This document shows positions 1 to 10,777 of a stretch of 64,000 nt of DNA, piece after piece; within the stretch, counting starts at the first letter, position 1, and each line of letters opens with the position of its first letter. The DNA lies in contig JAPNXP010000007.1 of NCBI GenBank assembly GCA_028753945.1, positions 4,030,001 to 4,094,000 on the forward strand. Direction: 5' to 3'. The notes beneath the pieces were generated by a model. The model searched no databases. It saw only the letters and a program-made list of their open reading frames with translations, and was not told the origin of the DNA. A program made the position numbers and the translations under genes. This DNA comes from Hexactinellida sp. DTS-2022 (taxonomy: Eukaryota; Porifera; Hexactinellida).

Positions 1-1454
1 AGCTTTACGAAGGTGACAGCCCAATGAGAGATCATAATCATGCACCTTGTGGAGGCTAGACCAACGTACGTGACCGTCTGGAACACATATCAATGAATCC
101 AGGAGAGATAACTCAACTCTAGGGATGGTAAAGAAACGATTGTTGAGTAAATTATTACGAACGTTCTTTATGAGGTGAACGGTATCAAAAAACAAATAAA
201 CTATTCGTTCTGTAAAAGGATTTCTCATGCAATAGTTTTTGTTCTCAATAGGAAATTTTTTTGTGAGCTTATTGAAAGCAGAAATATTACACTGGTGATT
301 GTCCGATATCACGCAACGAGGCTGGAAATTGGCATCACTCAAAACCTTGAGACAGTTGAGTATCCAATCAAAGATAATATCTGAGGACAATTTCACAATT
401 GGAACAGCTTTAATGACATACGGTACGGTCTTTTTGAGAGAAATAACCATAAAGCATAGAATGCTCTTGAACATTTCAAGATTTTCATTACAACCGATAA
501 TATCTTGGCCATCAAATTGCACTTGCTGCTGAAGATGCATTTCATCTAAGAGAAGAACCACGTCATTACCAATACATCCTTCGTCTCGAAGTTTACAAAG
601 TGCTTTAAGACTGTCAATAGAGTTTGACTTGAGTTTGCGTAATAATCGAACACTAGGTAGAGGCATGTGGCGATGTAGAAATATATATGCAGCATGAGAT
701 GTGTAGCGTAATTGAAGAGCGAATCGAAGAACATGCGAAGAATATGTACAGCCCTTAAGAGAATAATTATAAAGATTGAAGAGTTCTTTAACAGGATCTA
801 TGTCAAAATTATGAGATGGATTATTGCAATAATTCGGCAAATTGGTGAGCATATCCAAGGAAGTAATTTTGCAGTTAGCTGAGTTCGTTATTAATTCTGG
901 TAGAGGTATAGGAGAACTTTCAAAGCTTAACTTAACATGTAAGTCACTTGTAATGTGAATACACTCTTTCACCTGAGCAATGCCTGAAGAAATTTCCACA
1001 CGATAGGTAGTAATACTAGCTTCAGAAATACAATGCGTGAATTTCGGTATTCACTAGCAGATTTTATGTATTTAACAACGTCGTCAAAGTTAGTGACCGC
1101 GAATCGTTTTTTGAAGAAATGAAGCTGATCAGGTTGCAGAACGCGTTTAGCGGGCGGTTTTCTGACAGATTTTGGAATAATGGCTTGGCTCTGACGAATT
1201 GAAGTCGGATGTATTGTTGGGATTGGGTTCAATGACATGTTGAGCCTCGTTTTGTGCTGATGGTACGATATATACTTCGAGTCAAAGTGTTCCATGCAAA
1301 TTCGCGATGAAGAAGTAATTTCGAAACCATCACGGTTAAGAAATGCGATCCACCGTTGTCGTAGATCAGCATTTTGAGGAAATGAAAACATTGCTCTATC
1401 AGATCTGCCAATATAACCAGAACGGTAATTTACCACAGAACATTTAAAAGGCAT
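1..1454 (-). pseudogene. P-element (THAP9-like) transposase, N-terminal to catalytic part, cut by the window edge
   Basis: The minus strand opens at 1454 with a THAP DNA-binding domain: MPFKC near the start, the hydrophobic MFSFP motif, W and F of the RQRWIAFLNRD stretch, then CMEHF supplying the late Cys and His. The second zinc Cys of the usual C-x4-C is Tyr (KCSVVNY), so zinc binding is doubtful. Past a one-base frame change near 1020-1035, a second frame stays open to the window edge. It holds the P-element RNase-H-like core: LLLDEMHL near 530-565, ISDNHQCN near 280, and HLIKNVRNNLL near 150-180. DEMHL and the H-x-x-K-N-x-R-N-N motif are diagnostic of P-element/THAP9 transposases. The enzyme would cut and paste P-type DNA transposons in the nucleus. 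The rest of the gene, and any terminal repeats, lie left of the window. The good state of the core suggests a fairly young copy. Confidence 0.85.
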
Positions 1455-2415
1455 CAGCTAATTAATTAACTAAAGGTAACAGAAAATAAGAGGTTATTAA
1501 AATACATTTCGGATAATAATGGATATTAAGCTCCCGCATGGGGGAGACGCGGGGCCAGTGCGGGCACAAAGTGCATCTGTAACATAATAATTAAACAAAA
1601 TAAAGAAAATCATTCAAAATAAACGATGAATTTTGTATACAGTAAAGGTAAATTTAATATTTATATGACATATGGTTGCTTTACAATATATTATTCTCGT
1701 TTTCGAAGAATTGCCAAATTGTGAAATATTCTCAGTAAAATATCTTCAGCGAGTTATAAACACATCTAAGCAATTTGCTAAAACTTAAAGGTGAATATGT
1801 AAGAATATGAGTTTAAATAATAACAAATATTTGCCATTTTATTTTTATGTTAAATAATGCCAAATCATCATAAATGGCGCCCAAACCGCAACTCTGAGAA
1901 TCTCAAAAACCGTCCCAATGGATTCGCCATGACTTTTTACCCCATTTATATCGAAATTGTAACTTTCAATAAAGAGTCCAACCCTCGAGTGAAAATTATA
2001 AACTGGCCTCTCTTTTTATTTTCGATTTCGGTGAGTTGCCAGTCTGTGTATTAAGTAGTCTATGCGTAGGCCTAAATCAATATTGTTACTTATTGATATC
2101 CCGTAATCCGCTAATGCTAGACACTGGAAATGTATTATTGTCGTGTAGGAAGTCATATTTTGGGAGTCCAACGGTCATATTGGTTTATCGAAAATATTTG
2201 TGGAATGTAAGTTATGCGATGTTCACACCTTTCCATATATGGTAATATTGTTAAAATCTCGATATTAGTTAACTTTATCCATATGAAATTTATTATTGGC
2301 GAATGGGAAATGGGAATTCATATTTAGGGACTCAGTAGATCACATTGATTTACCTAAGGCGTTCCCCTTAGCCTATATTATTATTTTGGCACTCTCCACA
2401 GGAGGATTGCCCCGA
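1455..2415. repeat. Mostly unassigned; contains a lone arm of a dispersed fold-back family
   Basis: No coding signal was recognised. About 1866-1985 (ATAAATGGCGCCCAAACC, CTGAGAATCTCAAAA, then a CCCCAT stretch) matches the arm of the fold-back element near 62650-62765 (ATTAAATGGCGCCTAAAC, CTGAGATTCTCAAAA). It is therefore a diverged, single-armed copy of that family. The remainder is AT-rich sequence in which I see nothing. Confidence 0.5.
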
Positions 2416-2425
2416 CCCTGTTTTG

Positions 2426-2625
2426 AAGGCGCATGCATTAGTTCGACTCAGCTTGTAGTCATTAGTTCGAATCTTAGAAGTAGGAATTAGTTCGACCCTA
2501 TTTTAGCTATGTAGGCATTAGTTCGACTCTATTTTAGCTATGTAGGCATTAGTTCGACTCTATTTAAGCTATGTAGGCATTAGTTCGACTCTATTTTAGC
2601 TGTGTAGGCATTAGTTCGACACATT
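2426..2625 (+). repeat. Left inverted end of MULE-1: 31-bp unit array
   Basis: About seven TTAGTTCGA cores are seen, the inner four at regular 31-bp spacing with TATTTTAGCTATGTAGG between them. The outer three differ (CTCAGCTTGTAG, AATCTTAGAAGTAG) and match the outer units of the right end in the same order. The true terminal inverted repeat therefore includes the outer units, and the array arose by internal amplification. Such arrays could give multiple transposase-binding sites (inference). Confidence 0.85.
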
Positions 2626-2803
2626 TTATTGTCGTAACTTATAATGTTTCCATATTCTTTTTCCGAGGTGCCATTTAACAATAAATAACAACCAAATAAA
2701 TTACATAAAATGGTAATCTTTGCAGGGTCTAATTAAAATAGTCATTAATGGAATATCACATAGATGAATATAGACGCATCGGAGGGAAAATTTTACTACT
2801 TTA

Positions 2804-4363
2804 GACGGGTACAAATATTTCTCTTGCAGAACTAAAACAAACAGTTTATATTTAAGATGTTCTCTCTTCAGGAATGGGTGCAAAGGGACAGCCAAATTAA
2901 ATTTTCAATCTTATTTAATTCATCCAATTTCTCAGCATAATCACTCGATTGAAGATTATTGTCACCAATTGAAAAAAAAATGCAAGACAAAGTCCAAAAA
3001 TTCTAATGATAACCTAAGAAAAGTGTTTGATGATGTTACGAGATTAGATCCATCATCTTCACTTATTTCTTTTAGGGAGTGTGAGTCATCAATGTTCCGT
3101 TCGAAAAGAAAGTTACAGCCAAAAATTCCTGCTACAGCATTAGAATTTTCTGAATTACTCCCCACTACAATATACAATATACTCAGGACATTTCAAAGCT
3201 TCTGTGATGTCAAGTGAAGGAATTGGTATGATATTTTTCTCCGACAAGCTCTATACTTTCATATCAGATATTAATGACGTTCAATTCGATGGGACATTGC
3301 AAACAGTCCCTAATCAATTCTACCAACTATGGACAATTTTATTGTGTGTTGGTAGACACTGCCTTCCAGCTATACATTGCCTGATGAAGTCGAAAGAGGA
3401 GGGACTTTATACAGCAGTTATACGGAAAATAAAAAGCCTACTCAATTCCAACCGAAGAGTACAATGTCAGATTGGGAACAAGCTGCGAAGAATGCCTTCA
3501 AGCATGAATATCCAGATGCCAAAATAAATGGATGCTGGTTTCATTTTACTCAGGCCATTTGGCGAAAAACGTAAAAAGTAGGACTGGTCCAAAATTTCCG
3601 ACAAAATAATGAACTTGCTGTATTCATTCGAAATCTCATGGTTTTGCCATTTCTCCCTCCAGAGCTTATCCGCCCAAATTTTCTTTACTTCAAATTCCCA
3701 GTTTAGCAAATAACGAAACCCCGAAACTTGAAAAACTGATGATGTATTTCAGAAAGCAATGGCTTACAAAAATAACACCTGAAGATCTATCCATTTTTGA
3801 ATTGGAAAGAGGAACAAACAACGGGGCTGAAAGTTATCATAGTAAGCTTAAGTCAAGGATTAAATGTACTCACCCAGAATCAGGAATTCATGATTATACT
3901 AAATGAAGTAATAATTGATACTGACAATGAATTTGCAAGATTTCATCACGGTATAGAACTCACAAGATCAAGGAAAAAGAAATATGTGTTAAATGACAAA
4001 CGCCGTGCATTATGCAAAGAAAAGCTTATCTCAGGAATTTACACTCCCCTACAATTTGTTCAAAGTATGGCTAACTCTTTGGAAAATTTCACTAACGAAC
4101 CTGATAATATACTCACCGACGTTTCTGATGCTTCTCTCTCTGACGTTTCTGAAGTTTTCGAATTGAATAACAATACTGACACTTTACACACAAATAATGC
4201 ATGCGTAGTCTGTATACAAATAAGAACAAATACTTGGATTTTTCTGCCTTGTAGGCACGCAAATTGTTGTGGACCATGTAATGAGATGTTGGAGCAACAA
4301 GAATTGCCCTGTCCAACATGTCGTGCCACAATAGAAAATAGGTTTCAGATTTATCTTAACTAA
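2804..4363 (+). pseudogene. MULE transposase: FLYWCH finger, MULE DDE domain, C-terminal RING finger (decayed)
   Basis: Domains in order: a FLYWCH zinc finger from 2804 (DGYKYFSC, YLRC, CKGTAKL, then QHNH near 2940); a linker with FRECESSMFRSKR near 3075-3110; the MULE domain from about 3204 (QFDGTLQTVPNQFYQLW, the second acidic patch SDWEQAAKNAF, then GCWFHFTQAIWRK near 3530-3570); FELERGTNN and ESYHSKLK near 3800-3850; and a C3HC4 RING at about 4195-4345. RING ligands visible are CVVC, then C-x-H in LPCRHANCCGPC, then CPTC, followed by RATIENRFQIYL as in IAP-type RINGs. The FLYWCH-MULE pairing is known from the family; the fused RING is less expected and would be an E3-ligase module if active. 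Reading frames change several times (for example near 3190, 3430 and 3570), so the copy is dead though not old. The final 188 codons (3797-4363) are open. Confidence 0.85.
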
Positions 4364-4499
4364 TATCTCATAAACTTGTTACTCCAATTATCATTTATTT
4401 ATGATTTAAATTATCTTTTCATTATTTCTTTACACAATTAAATTTCAATATTGCATTTACAAATCTCTCAACTTCGTTAATAAGCTAGAATCAGAAGTA

Positions 4500-4836
4500 T
4501 TACCAGTGGTTTATATCGAGTCGAACTAATGCCTACATAGCATAAATAGAGTCGAACTAATGCCTACATAGCTTAAATAGAGTCGAACTAATGCCTACAT
4601 AGCTAAAATAGAGTCGAACTAATGCCTACATAGCTTAAATAGAGCCGAATTAATGCCTACATAGCTTAAATAGAGTCGAACTAATGCCTACATAGCTTAA
4701 ATAGAGTCGAACTAATGCCTACATAGCTTAAATTGAGTCGTACTAATGCCTACATAGCTAAAATAGAGTTGAACTAATGCCTACTTCTAAGATTCGAACT
4801 AATGACTACAAGCTGAGTCGAACTAATGCAGCTTCC
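4500..4836 (-). repeat. Right inverted end of MULE-1: 31-bp unit array
   Basis: About eleven copies of the inverse core TCGAACTAA occur, mostly 31 bp apart, with TGCCTACATAGCTTAAATAG between cores. Sporadic variants (GAATTAATG near 4647, GTACTAATG near 4740) show mutation after amplification. The array ends with AAGCTGAGTCGAACTAATGC and CTTCC just before the 10-bp target duplication. It has more units than the left end, so the two ends have expanded or contracted independently. Confidence 0.85.
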
Positions 4837-4846
4837 CCCTGTTTTG

Positions 4847-6245
4847 TAGTCTACAAATGGGTCCTGCCACCTTGAGATGATGATGTACAGTGACTTAAAA
4901 CTGTAGTTTATAGGAAAAATGCATTTGGGTTGCAAGTACGCAAAAGTGAAGTATTACTGACATATAGGTTATAGGTTATTGATAACTGAGAATTGAATGG
5001 TATCATCAAAATGATGTATGCAGTCTCTTAAATCTAGTTATAGGGTGATTTGTTGTAAATAATGAAATAAAAATTATTGGTTTGTTAACAATTATTTAAT
5101 TTCACCCGTGGATATTGCTCACATAACTTGACATGGAAAATATTTCCTAAGTCCAGTTTCCTAGGATTATAAGGATTTATCACTCATGTAAAGGAGGTAG
5201 ATGCTTAATGAGCTGAATGTAATTATAATGTGTATTAGAACACATAGAAACCATAGATCACTTTTTCTAGCATAGCTGTCTCTGGTGCATGACATTAAAT
5301 ACCCTACTAGCTACACAAAACTAAATTATTTCAATTTCAAAAACCCAATATGAGTTCATAGCTCGTTGCACTGATTGATGAAATTGTCTTAAGTGCTCAG
5401 TTGTTCTCATTATACAATATTTTCCATATATTTTCGTAATAACTAAGATATAGAACTGAATAGGAACGAAAATAGTTTTGCATTTTCTTAGCAAAACAAA
5501 GTAACAATGGAATTCGCTAAAATATTCAAAGTTGCGTACTGTTTCAGAAGCTAAGATTTTCATAACTAATTCTAACAACATTACTCGTTGACCTTTTGTG
5601 ACCTTTTGTTCTGCAGCCATTTAAAATTCTGTATAAAAAAATATTAAGAATCGGACAGTGGCCAATTAAAAATTGTGAAAACAGCAAAACTTAATGACTT
5701 TCAAAGATGAAGCATAGACGATATCACTAGAATGAGTGCTAGATGAGTAGTGAATGGCGGTAAAACTAAAGATATGAAGAATGCATGTAGAAGAGATTTA
5801 GGATTTCGAAGTTAGTAAATTTAGAAGCATTTATTGTTTCACTTAGTAATTCAGTTATTCACGAAATAATAGGCATTGGATGAACTTGACATTTGGGGTA
5901 TATCCTCCTTACACATTCTAGTTTCAATGTATAATATAAGATACACTATTTATGAACATAATTTTTTATATATTTCCTGATATAAACCACTGTGTGATGA
6001 CATCGTCAAAGAAATGTGTTTTATAATTTTGTGAATTTAAATATATTTCGAATGTGTTGGTTGGCGTTGGGTGAACATCCAACATGCACAGAAAAAATGG
6101 CGACTCTTCACCTATTATATTCTGCTGAAACTTGAATATCTAAGAAATTAAGTGAACTAAAAGGAAATTTCAACACACTAAGGTACGTTTCCTTCCGAAA
6201 TATCTTTCAAAAATGGTATAAACCTTATAGTTACGATTAGATTGC
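4847..6245. other. 1.4 kb without recognised elements, apart from one small candidate exon
   Basis: AT-rich sequence. No inverted ends, tandem structure or protein family could be read here. The only reading frame that looks at all gene-like is the minus-strand one at 5321-5620, listed separately. Confidence 0.4.
5321..5620 (-). CDS. Candidate small ORF or first exon, unrecognised
   Basis: A 99-codon minus-strand frame starts MAAEQKVTKGQRVMLLELV. The start resembles those of short Myb/SANT-like DNA-binding proteins (charged leader, then K-G-Q-R-x-x-L-L-E-L-V), but the tryptophans of that fold are not seen and the later part (from about residue 40) looks like non-coding AT-rich sequence. A real first exon ending within the first 40 codons is possible. 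No flanking exon or promoter was identified. It could equally be chance. Confidence 0.2.
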   Translation of the reverse strand: MAAEQKVTKGQRVMLLELVMKILASETVRNFEYFSEFHCYFVLLRKCKTIFVPIQFYILVITKIYGKYCIMRTTEHLRQFHQSVQRAMNSYWVFEIEII

Positions 6246-6267
6246 AATCAAAAAACTAAAATTACAG

Positions 6268-6353
6268 GTGGCAGACAGGATGGTCTTTTGAAAGGCACTA
6301 TCAAACGACCAACCACCAAAGATAGTTCCTTCAAAGGAACATGTGGTCGGCAT
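6268..6353. repeat. Short imperfect hairpin repeat (family shared with 30079-30174)
   Basis: The arms GGATGGTCTTTTGAAAGG and CCTTCAAAGGAACATGTGG are loosely complementary, around ATCAAACGACCAACCACC. The same layout, with shared words GGCACTATCAA, ACCACCAA and GGAACATG, occurs at 30079-30174. It is a small MITE-like or fold-back unit whose ends could not be fixed. Confidence 0.5.
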
Positions 6354-6372
6354 AGCAGTGATTTACATTTAA

Positions 6373-6690
6373 ATGAATCAATTTTTGACTCCCAAGTACA
6401 CATTCCGAAAATTCGAATGCTCCCGAAATCCTTCAAGGTATCCAAAAGATTACTGTGGGCACGGAGCAATGGCAGAGAGAGAAAAGAGAGAGATCCAAAG
6501 AGAGAGTTCCAGGCTAGGGCTTAACTTCCATTCCTTATTAAAACAAACAAACATTATCGCTGGACAATATTTATGTGATTATCAACCCAGTGACACTGAA
6601 AAGATCATTGGGGATGGAAATTGCCTTTTAGATGCCTTTAGAAGATATATACATGATTACAAGAAAGCCACCTTCCAATTCGCTCTATAA
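6373..6690 (+). pseudogene. OTU-type cysteine peptidase fragment
   Basis: An open frame of 105 codons. Its C-terminal third reads IIGDGNCLLDAFRRYI (about 6604-6651), the N-terminal catalytic Cys block of OTU deubiquitinases (GDGNCLF-x-A). Upstream it has QTNIIAGQYLCDYQP, like the leader seen before OTU domains in mobile elements. The frame stops soon after the Cys block, and the distal WGTD-E and catalytic His blocks were not found downstream, so this is a truncated domain. Its parent element could not be identified. It is the first of three OTU domains in the window. Confidence 0.65.
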
Positions 6691-6827
6691 TTTCATATTT
6701 TATAGCAAGCGAAGGAACAACGAAACTTGCCTGGTATTTTCGTAAAAGTAATTAATTTTGTCACTTTAATAAAATAACCTGGCTGATACCTTATCTATTG
6801 AATTTTGAATAATTTTTAAATTTTTTT

Positions 6828-6970
6828 AGATACCTGTACCTGTCTTTTTAGAAACCACTAAATTATTAGGAATATTTTCATTATACTAAAACCAGTTTAG
6901 ATACCTGTACCTGTCTTTTTAGAAACTACTAAAATTATTAGGAATATTTTCATTATACTATAACCAGTTC
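6828..6970 (+). repeat. Direct tandem duplication of a roughly 70-bp unit
   Basis: The unit TAGATACCTGTACCTGTC followed by a TTTTTAGAAAC stretch and TTAGGAATATTTTCATTATA appears twice in a row, starting near 6828 and 6898. The copies differ at very few positions, so the duplication is recent. Confidence 0.85.
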
Positions 6971-6984
6971 AATCATTTCTGCCT

Positions 6985-7125
6985 TCTTCCACTCAATCAA
7001 CTCAATCAATTCAATCAATTCAATATTTAACCTTTCATCTAAATGATTCAATTCAATTCAATTCAACTCAATCCAATTCAACACAATTCAATTCAACTCA
7101 ATTCAATTCAATTCATTATAATCAA
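6985..7125 (+). repeat. CAATT-rich microsatellite
   Basis: Imperfect repeats of TCAAT/CAATT such as TCAATCAATTCAAT. A related stretch lies at about 9565-9670. These are simple sequence repeats with no coding content. Confidence 0.9.
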
Positions 7126-7237
7126 TTGATAAATTGGAAGTTTCATATATCTTGTATCATCTCTGAGATTAATGACAATTAGTATGAATAATTATCAAAA
7201 ATTTAAATAATTTAACACCAATTTCATGTCCACTTAC

Positions 7238-8361
7238 CAGGGTTGGGTTCAAGTAAATTTACTTAAGTACTTCTGTAATTAAGTACATTTTTTGAGTACT
7301 TGTACTTGTACTTAAGTACTTTACCATTTTTCCGTTGTACTTGTAGTTGTACTTAATTACTTTCCTCAATTTTCCAAAGGACTTGCACTTGTACACTAAC
7401 CGGCCAAAAGTATTTGAACAGCAATAATTTGTATTCAGGCATTTGAGTTTATACCAGCATTATAACATTAGTTGATTCTACAAAATTGCTATTTACATGA
7501 AACAATATGTTAAGTATATTAAAACAGCAAAATTTTCGAATTAACATTTTTATGGAGGCGTTAAACTCATTAAATATATAATTTACTCATTAAATAATTA
7601 ATTTGTGATAATTAAGATGCAATGTTAATATATCAATTCTGATAGCTGCTTTGAATTCCACATAGTTAAATTACTCTAAGTGCATAATTTCAAATCAATC
7701 CGAATATTTTCTACTGTGATATAGCCACATTTCCATTTGTGCCACTTATGCCACAAGTGGCACGTGCAGAAACACTTATACCACTTCGTGAATATTTTCT
7801 AAATTTAATTGAAATCACAATATTTTCATATGTATATCTATAATAAGTTATTTATAGTCATTTCAGAGTAGTTTGGATAGCCGTTAATAAGTTACCGGGT
7901 GAATATTGTGTGTGCATTAAAATCCCTATTGTTCAATTACTTTTGGCTGGTCAGTGTACTTGAGTACTTGTTACTCGTGACTTTTTTATCATTCAATATA
8001 TTTCCAACACGCACCATTGATGTTCCTCAAATCCCATCTCAAATAAAGTAGTGTTACTTAATACTTAGTATATTAGGAATTGTGTTCGTGTCAAGGACTA
8101 CTGCTACTTTCAATTAAATAGATTTGGATGATACTATATGAACCATGTATTTAGCAATTTATACTATTAGTACGAGAAATTTATCATAAGAGCTTGGGAA
8201 GTACTTGTACTTTTGTACTAAAGTGTTTTCATATTTTTTAAATTGTACTTGTACTTAAGTACATAAGTTTACCTGTACTTGTACTTGTATTGTACTTGAA
8301 TATCTGAAAAGTAGTAGTAATTGTACTTAAGTACTTTCAAATGTACTTGAACCCAACCCTG
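7238..8361. mobile_element. hAT-type non-autonomous element, 1.1 kb, with exact 8-bp target duplication
   Basis: The ends are CAGGGTTGGGTTCAAGTA and its inverse TACTTGAACCCAACCCTG. They are flanked by CCACTTAC at 7230-7237 and 8362-8369, an 8-bp duplication typical of hAT. The interior carries many GTACTTGTACTT/AAGTAC motifs on both sides but no transposase. A separate Tc1-like element is inserted at 7394-7956. Confidence 0.9.
7394..7956 (+). mobile_element. Tc1/mariner-like non-autonomous element (family T1), nested in the hAT element
   Basis: Ends are CACTAACCGGCCAAAAG and CTTTTGGCTGGTCAGTG, flanked by TA on both sides (7392-7393, 7957-7958). At 563 bp it is nearly the same length as the copy at 21644-22207, which lies in the opposite orientation. 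The interior includes TGCCACTTATGCCAC and CACAAGTGGCAC. No transposase is visible. Confidence 0.85.
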
Positions 8362-8898
8362 CCACTTACATTAATTCGCTATAAATAATAATTTAAGATG
8401 AATTTGACTACAATATTCAATTCAGCACACTGATAACCCTATAAACAATTTGTAAGCGTTTCAATATGTTAAATACAGACTTAATTAATTTGAATTAAAT
8501 ATGTCAGCATTATACTAGTGCGGGGAGCATTCTTGCAGAAAGAAATATACTCACTTTATAAGTCATTGTAATCAAGTGTTAAATCTTAGTTTTCAATTAG
8601 TAAATAGAAGCCTACACGATCTCACAAGTTATCAATATTATTATCACAAGTTGAGACAATAGAATTAGATTTAACACATACCATTGAATTGAAGTAGCAG
8701 TAAACAAAGAAAATTTACACCCCAATAAAGGCAGAAATTTAACCCAATATTAAAATTTGCATTCACCCATCAGACGCAAAATTGTAAGGGGAATCCGATT
8801 GTCAAATAATAAATGGTGGATTAGTTTGGGCCTTTTCCTCACTCTCAGATATCAAGCTCAACTGCGGGCCTTTGATTCGTTAATTTTACTCCTTTTAA
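8362..8898. other. Unassigned AT-rich spacer
   Basis: I see no coding frame, inverted ends or tandem structure here. Confidence 0.4.
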
Positions 8899-9068
8899 TC
8901 AAATGACAAGCGAGTTCGTTTGATTTTCGAGCTAAATGAGTAGTAGTAAGGCGGACATCCAGGTAAGAAACATGGAACGGTGTATTCTTTCAGCTTAGGC
9001 TTAACATGCGGTACTTGTAAGAAGGTTCCATATTCTTTGAGTCCTTGATGATAGAATTCGATTTCTTC
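8899..9068 (-). pseudogene. THAP-domain C-terminal exon fragment
   Basis: Minus strand. An AG acceptor sits just before 9068 and the frame then runs open to a stop at 8899-8901. It reads GTFLQVPHVKPKLKEYTVP and then LPGCPPYYY and KRTRLS. This is the conserved tail of THAP domains in this window (PR-x-KPKL, AVP, LPGCPxYYS, KRTR), seen also at 53170-53300 and 63540-63610. The Arg of VPR is His here. It is a stray exon of a P-element or THAP gene; no N-terminal zinc-finger half was found nearby at higher coordinates. Confidence 0.65.
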
Positions 9069-9173
9069 CTATCTATAATGCACACAAACATAATCAATGT
9101 TGTGTCAAACTCAATGATTTGAATTATATATTGTGTAATATTGGTTCCGATCATTTACATAATACATACCAGA

Positions 9174-9557
9174 GCCTTATTCAATAACAATTCGTTACTT
9201 TTTTCTTAACTTTGTATTCTTGAAATTATGAGATATCGAAATAATAATTAAAGTACCTGTGCTAAAGGTTCGAACTAACGAAAAGACCTTAGAAGCTAAA
9301 TCTTGTTCGTTTCCTCAAAATTTCTCAGAGTAATACTACCATTTAAGTTAAGCATGAAGTAATATTCTTAGAATTTTTATTAACTCATTATAATACGAAA
9401 TTCCACTTTGATTGTTAGATTTCATAGATATTTGGGTTGGATAGTAATTAAAAAATTAAATTGAAGAGCCATATATGCCATTTTCCTGAATTAGAATTAT
9501 TTCTTCTAGAATTTATATGAGTATGAGTTAAGAAAAAGTATTTAGTGAATAAGGCCC
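9174..9557. mobile_element. MITE with GCCTTATTCA ends
   Basis: The left end GCCTTATTCAATAAC and right end AGTGAATAAGGCCC are inverse to each other, and inside them TTTTTCTTAACTTTGTAT pairs loosely with ATGAGTTAAGAAAAAGTA. The direct flank CAGA may be a short target duplication. No coding content. The superfamily is not certain. Confidence 0.55.
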
Positions 9558-9559
9558 CA

Positions 9560-9675
9560 GATAAATCAATTCAATCATTTTCGCTAATACAAAACATTCA
9601 GTTCAGTCGTTTTTAGCATTCAAATCAACTTCAGATCAATCAATTCAATTCAATTCAATTCAATTCATTTGGAAT
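9560..9675 (+). repeat. CAATT-rich microsatellite
   Basis: Short imperfect TCAATTCAATTCAATTCA runs, like those at 6985-7125. The following 500 bases up to the Ginger element show nothing I can name. Confidence 0.8.
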
Positions 9676-10187
9676 TTCTGATAATTCAAATCCAATTAAT
9701 ATAATTCAACGGGAACATCTAGATCAATCAATTGGCTCTTTTTGGAATAACCAACTCAATCAAATCCATTCTAAAAATGAAGTATTTTTCAGATCAAAAT
9801 GAATTGACCCAAATTTGCACACATAACCACATTGAGCTTATGAATATCCCACTGTGTAGAGCACGTATCCAGGGTTGTTTGAGTTCAGGTAGATTTTCAG
9901 GCATTTTGAACGGAACTCGATCACTGAATTATAATTACTTTTACAACCGGGACATGATTCGATAGGATTTTAATATTTAGAACTCATAAAAGGAGTTAGA
10001 GTAAATAAGAATAACAAAAGGATAACAATAAGAGCTAATAAACTTAGAAAATAAAATAAAATTTTAAATCAACGTGGTTTATTTTTTACAATTAATTTCG
10101 ACAAAATCAGGTTAATATTGTGGCAGGTTCAATACTACCGGCTATTACTTGATCCTTTGTAAAATATTTCAACATTACTGTTAGGCC

Positions 10188-10472
10188 TGTTGCGTGAAAA
10201 AATGCCCCCCGTGAAAAACACCCCCCCACCATGGATATTCGTACTATCAAGATAGCTGTTGTAATGAATTGCACTCCCGTGAAAAAAACACCCCCACCAT
10301 GGATATTTTTATTTTCTTTATACCATTTCTACTATTTATTCACAACATACCTAACTAGTTGAATTACTTGACAATTTATATATTCCTGAAGATAATTTAG
10401 TCATGAGTGATGTCTCGAATATGACAGTTTCAACACATTCTAAATCTAAAGTTATAGTTGCAAGTTGCAACT
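10188..10472 (+). repeat. Left inverted end of the Ginger element
   Basis: The long inverted repeat pairs with 15763-16062. Each end carries two copies of a submotif built from CCCGTGAAAAA, ACCCCC and CCACCATGGATAT (about 10207-10235 and 10275-10308), separated by a stretch with TAGCTGTTGTAATGAATT. The inner boundary is TATAGTTGCAAGTTGCAAC. The right arm has an extra TAGCTATGT-type duplication near 15985. Duplicated subterminal motifs are plausible transposase-binding sites (inference). Confidence 0.9.
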
Positions 10473-10777
10473 GTTATAACACAAACACATTTTTTTACTT
10501 CTTTCTACGCTAAACATAGTATACTACATATACGTTTTACATACAAGCTACATAAATATCTTTTTGCATTCTGATACATTTCTGTAATAATTCATGGAAG
10601 ATTCGAAATATTATGAACTTATTCATTTTCTCCTCACTGGTCAATTCCCGGAAAAAGTTGATGAAACTTCAGGTGAGAAACGAAAAGCTTTACGAAAGGA
10701 ATACAAGAAAAAAGCTTCAAACTATCTTCTAGCTGATACAGGAGACACACTTTACAGGGTAATTCTACTTATTAAGT

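Larger units (their letters stand above)
2416..4846 (+). mobile_element. Mutator-like element MULE-1 with tandem-array inverted ends
   Basis: The element spans 2426-4836 and is flanked by a perfect 10-bp direct repeat, CCCTGTTTTG (2416-2425 and 4837-4846). That size fits the 9-11 bp target duplications of MULEs. The inverted ends begin with GAAG and TGCATTAGTTCGACTCAGC, then pass into arrays of a roughly 31-bp unit containing GCATTAGTTCGACTC and TAGCTATGTAG. The left end has about 7 copies of the TTAGTTCGA core and the right end about 11 in inverse orientation. One decayed gene lies between the arrays. Exact flanking repeats and close agreement among array units indicate a fairly recent insertion. 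Confidence 0.9.

Noticed and set aside
175-532. Plus-strand frames over the left edge
   Set aside because: They are opposite-strand shadows of the P-element transposase core, which reads clearly on the minus strand.
4500-4836. Regularly spaced 31-bp repeats that could look like a CRISPR array
   Set aside because: Spacers are themselves repeated, the array is mirrored at 2426-2625, and both arrays sit at the ends of a MULE with a target duplication; the genome is eukaryotic.
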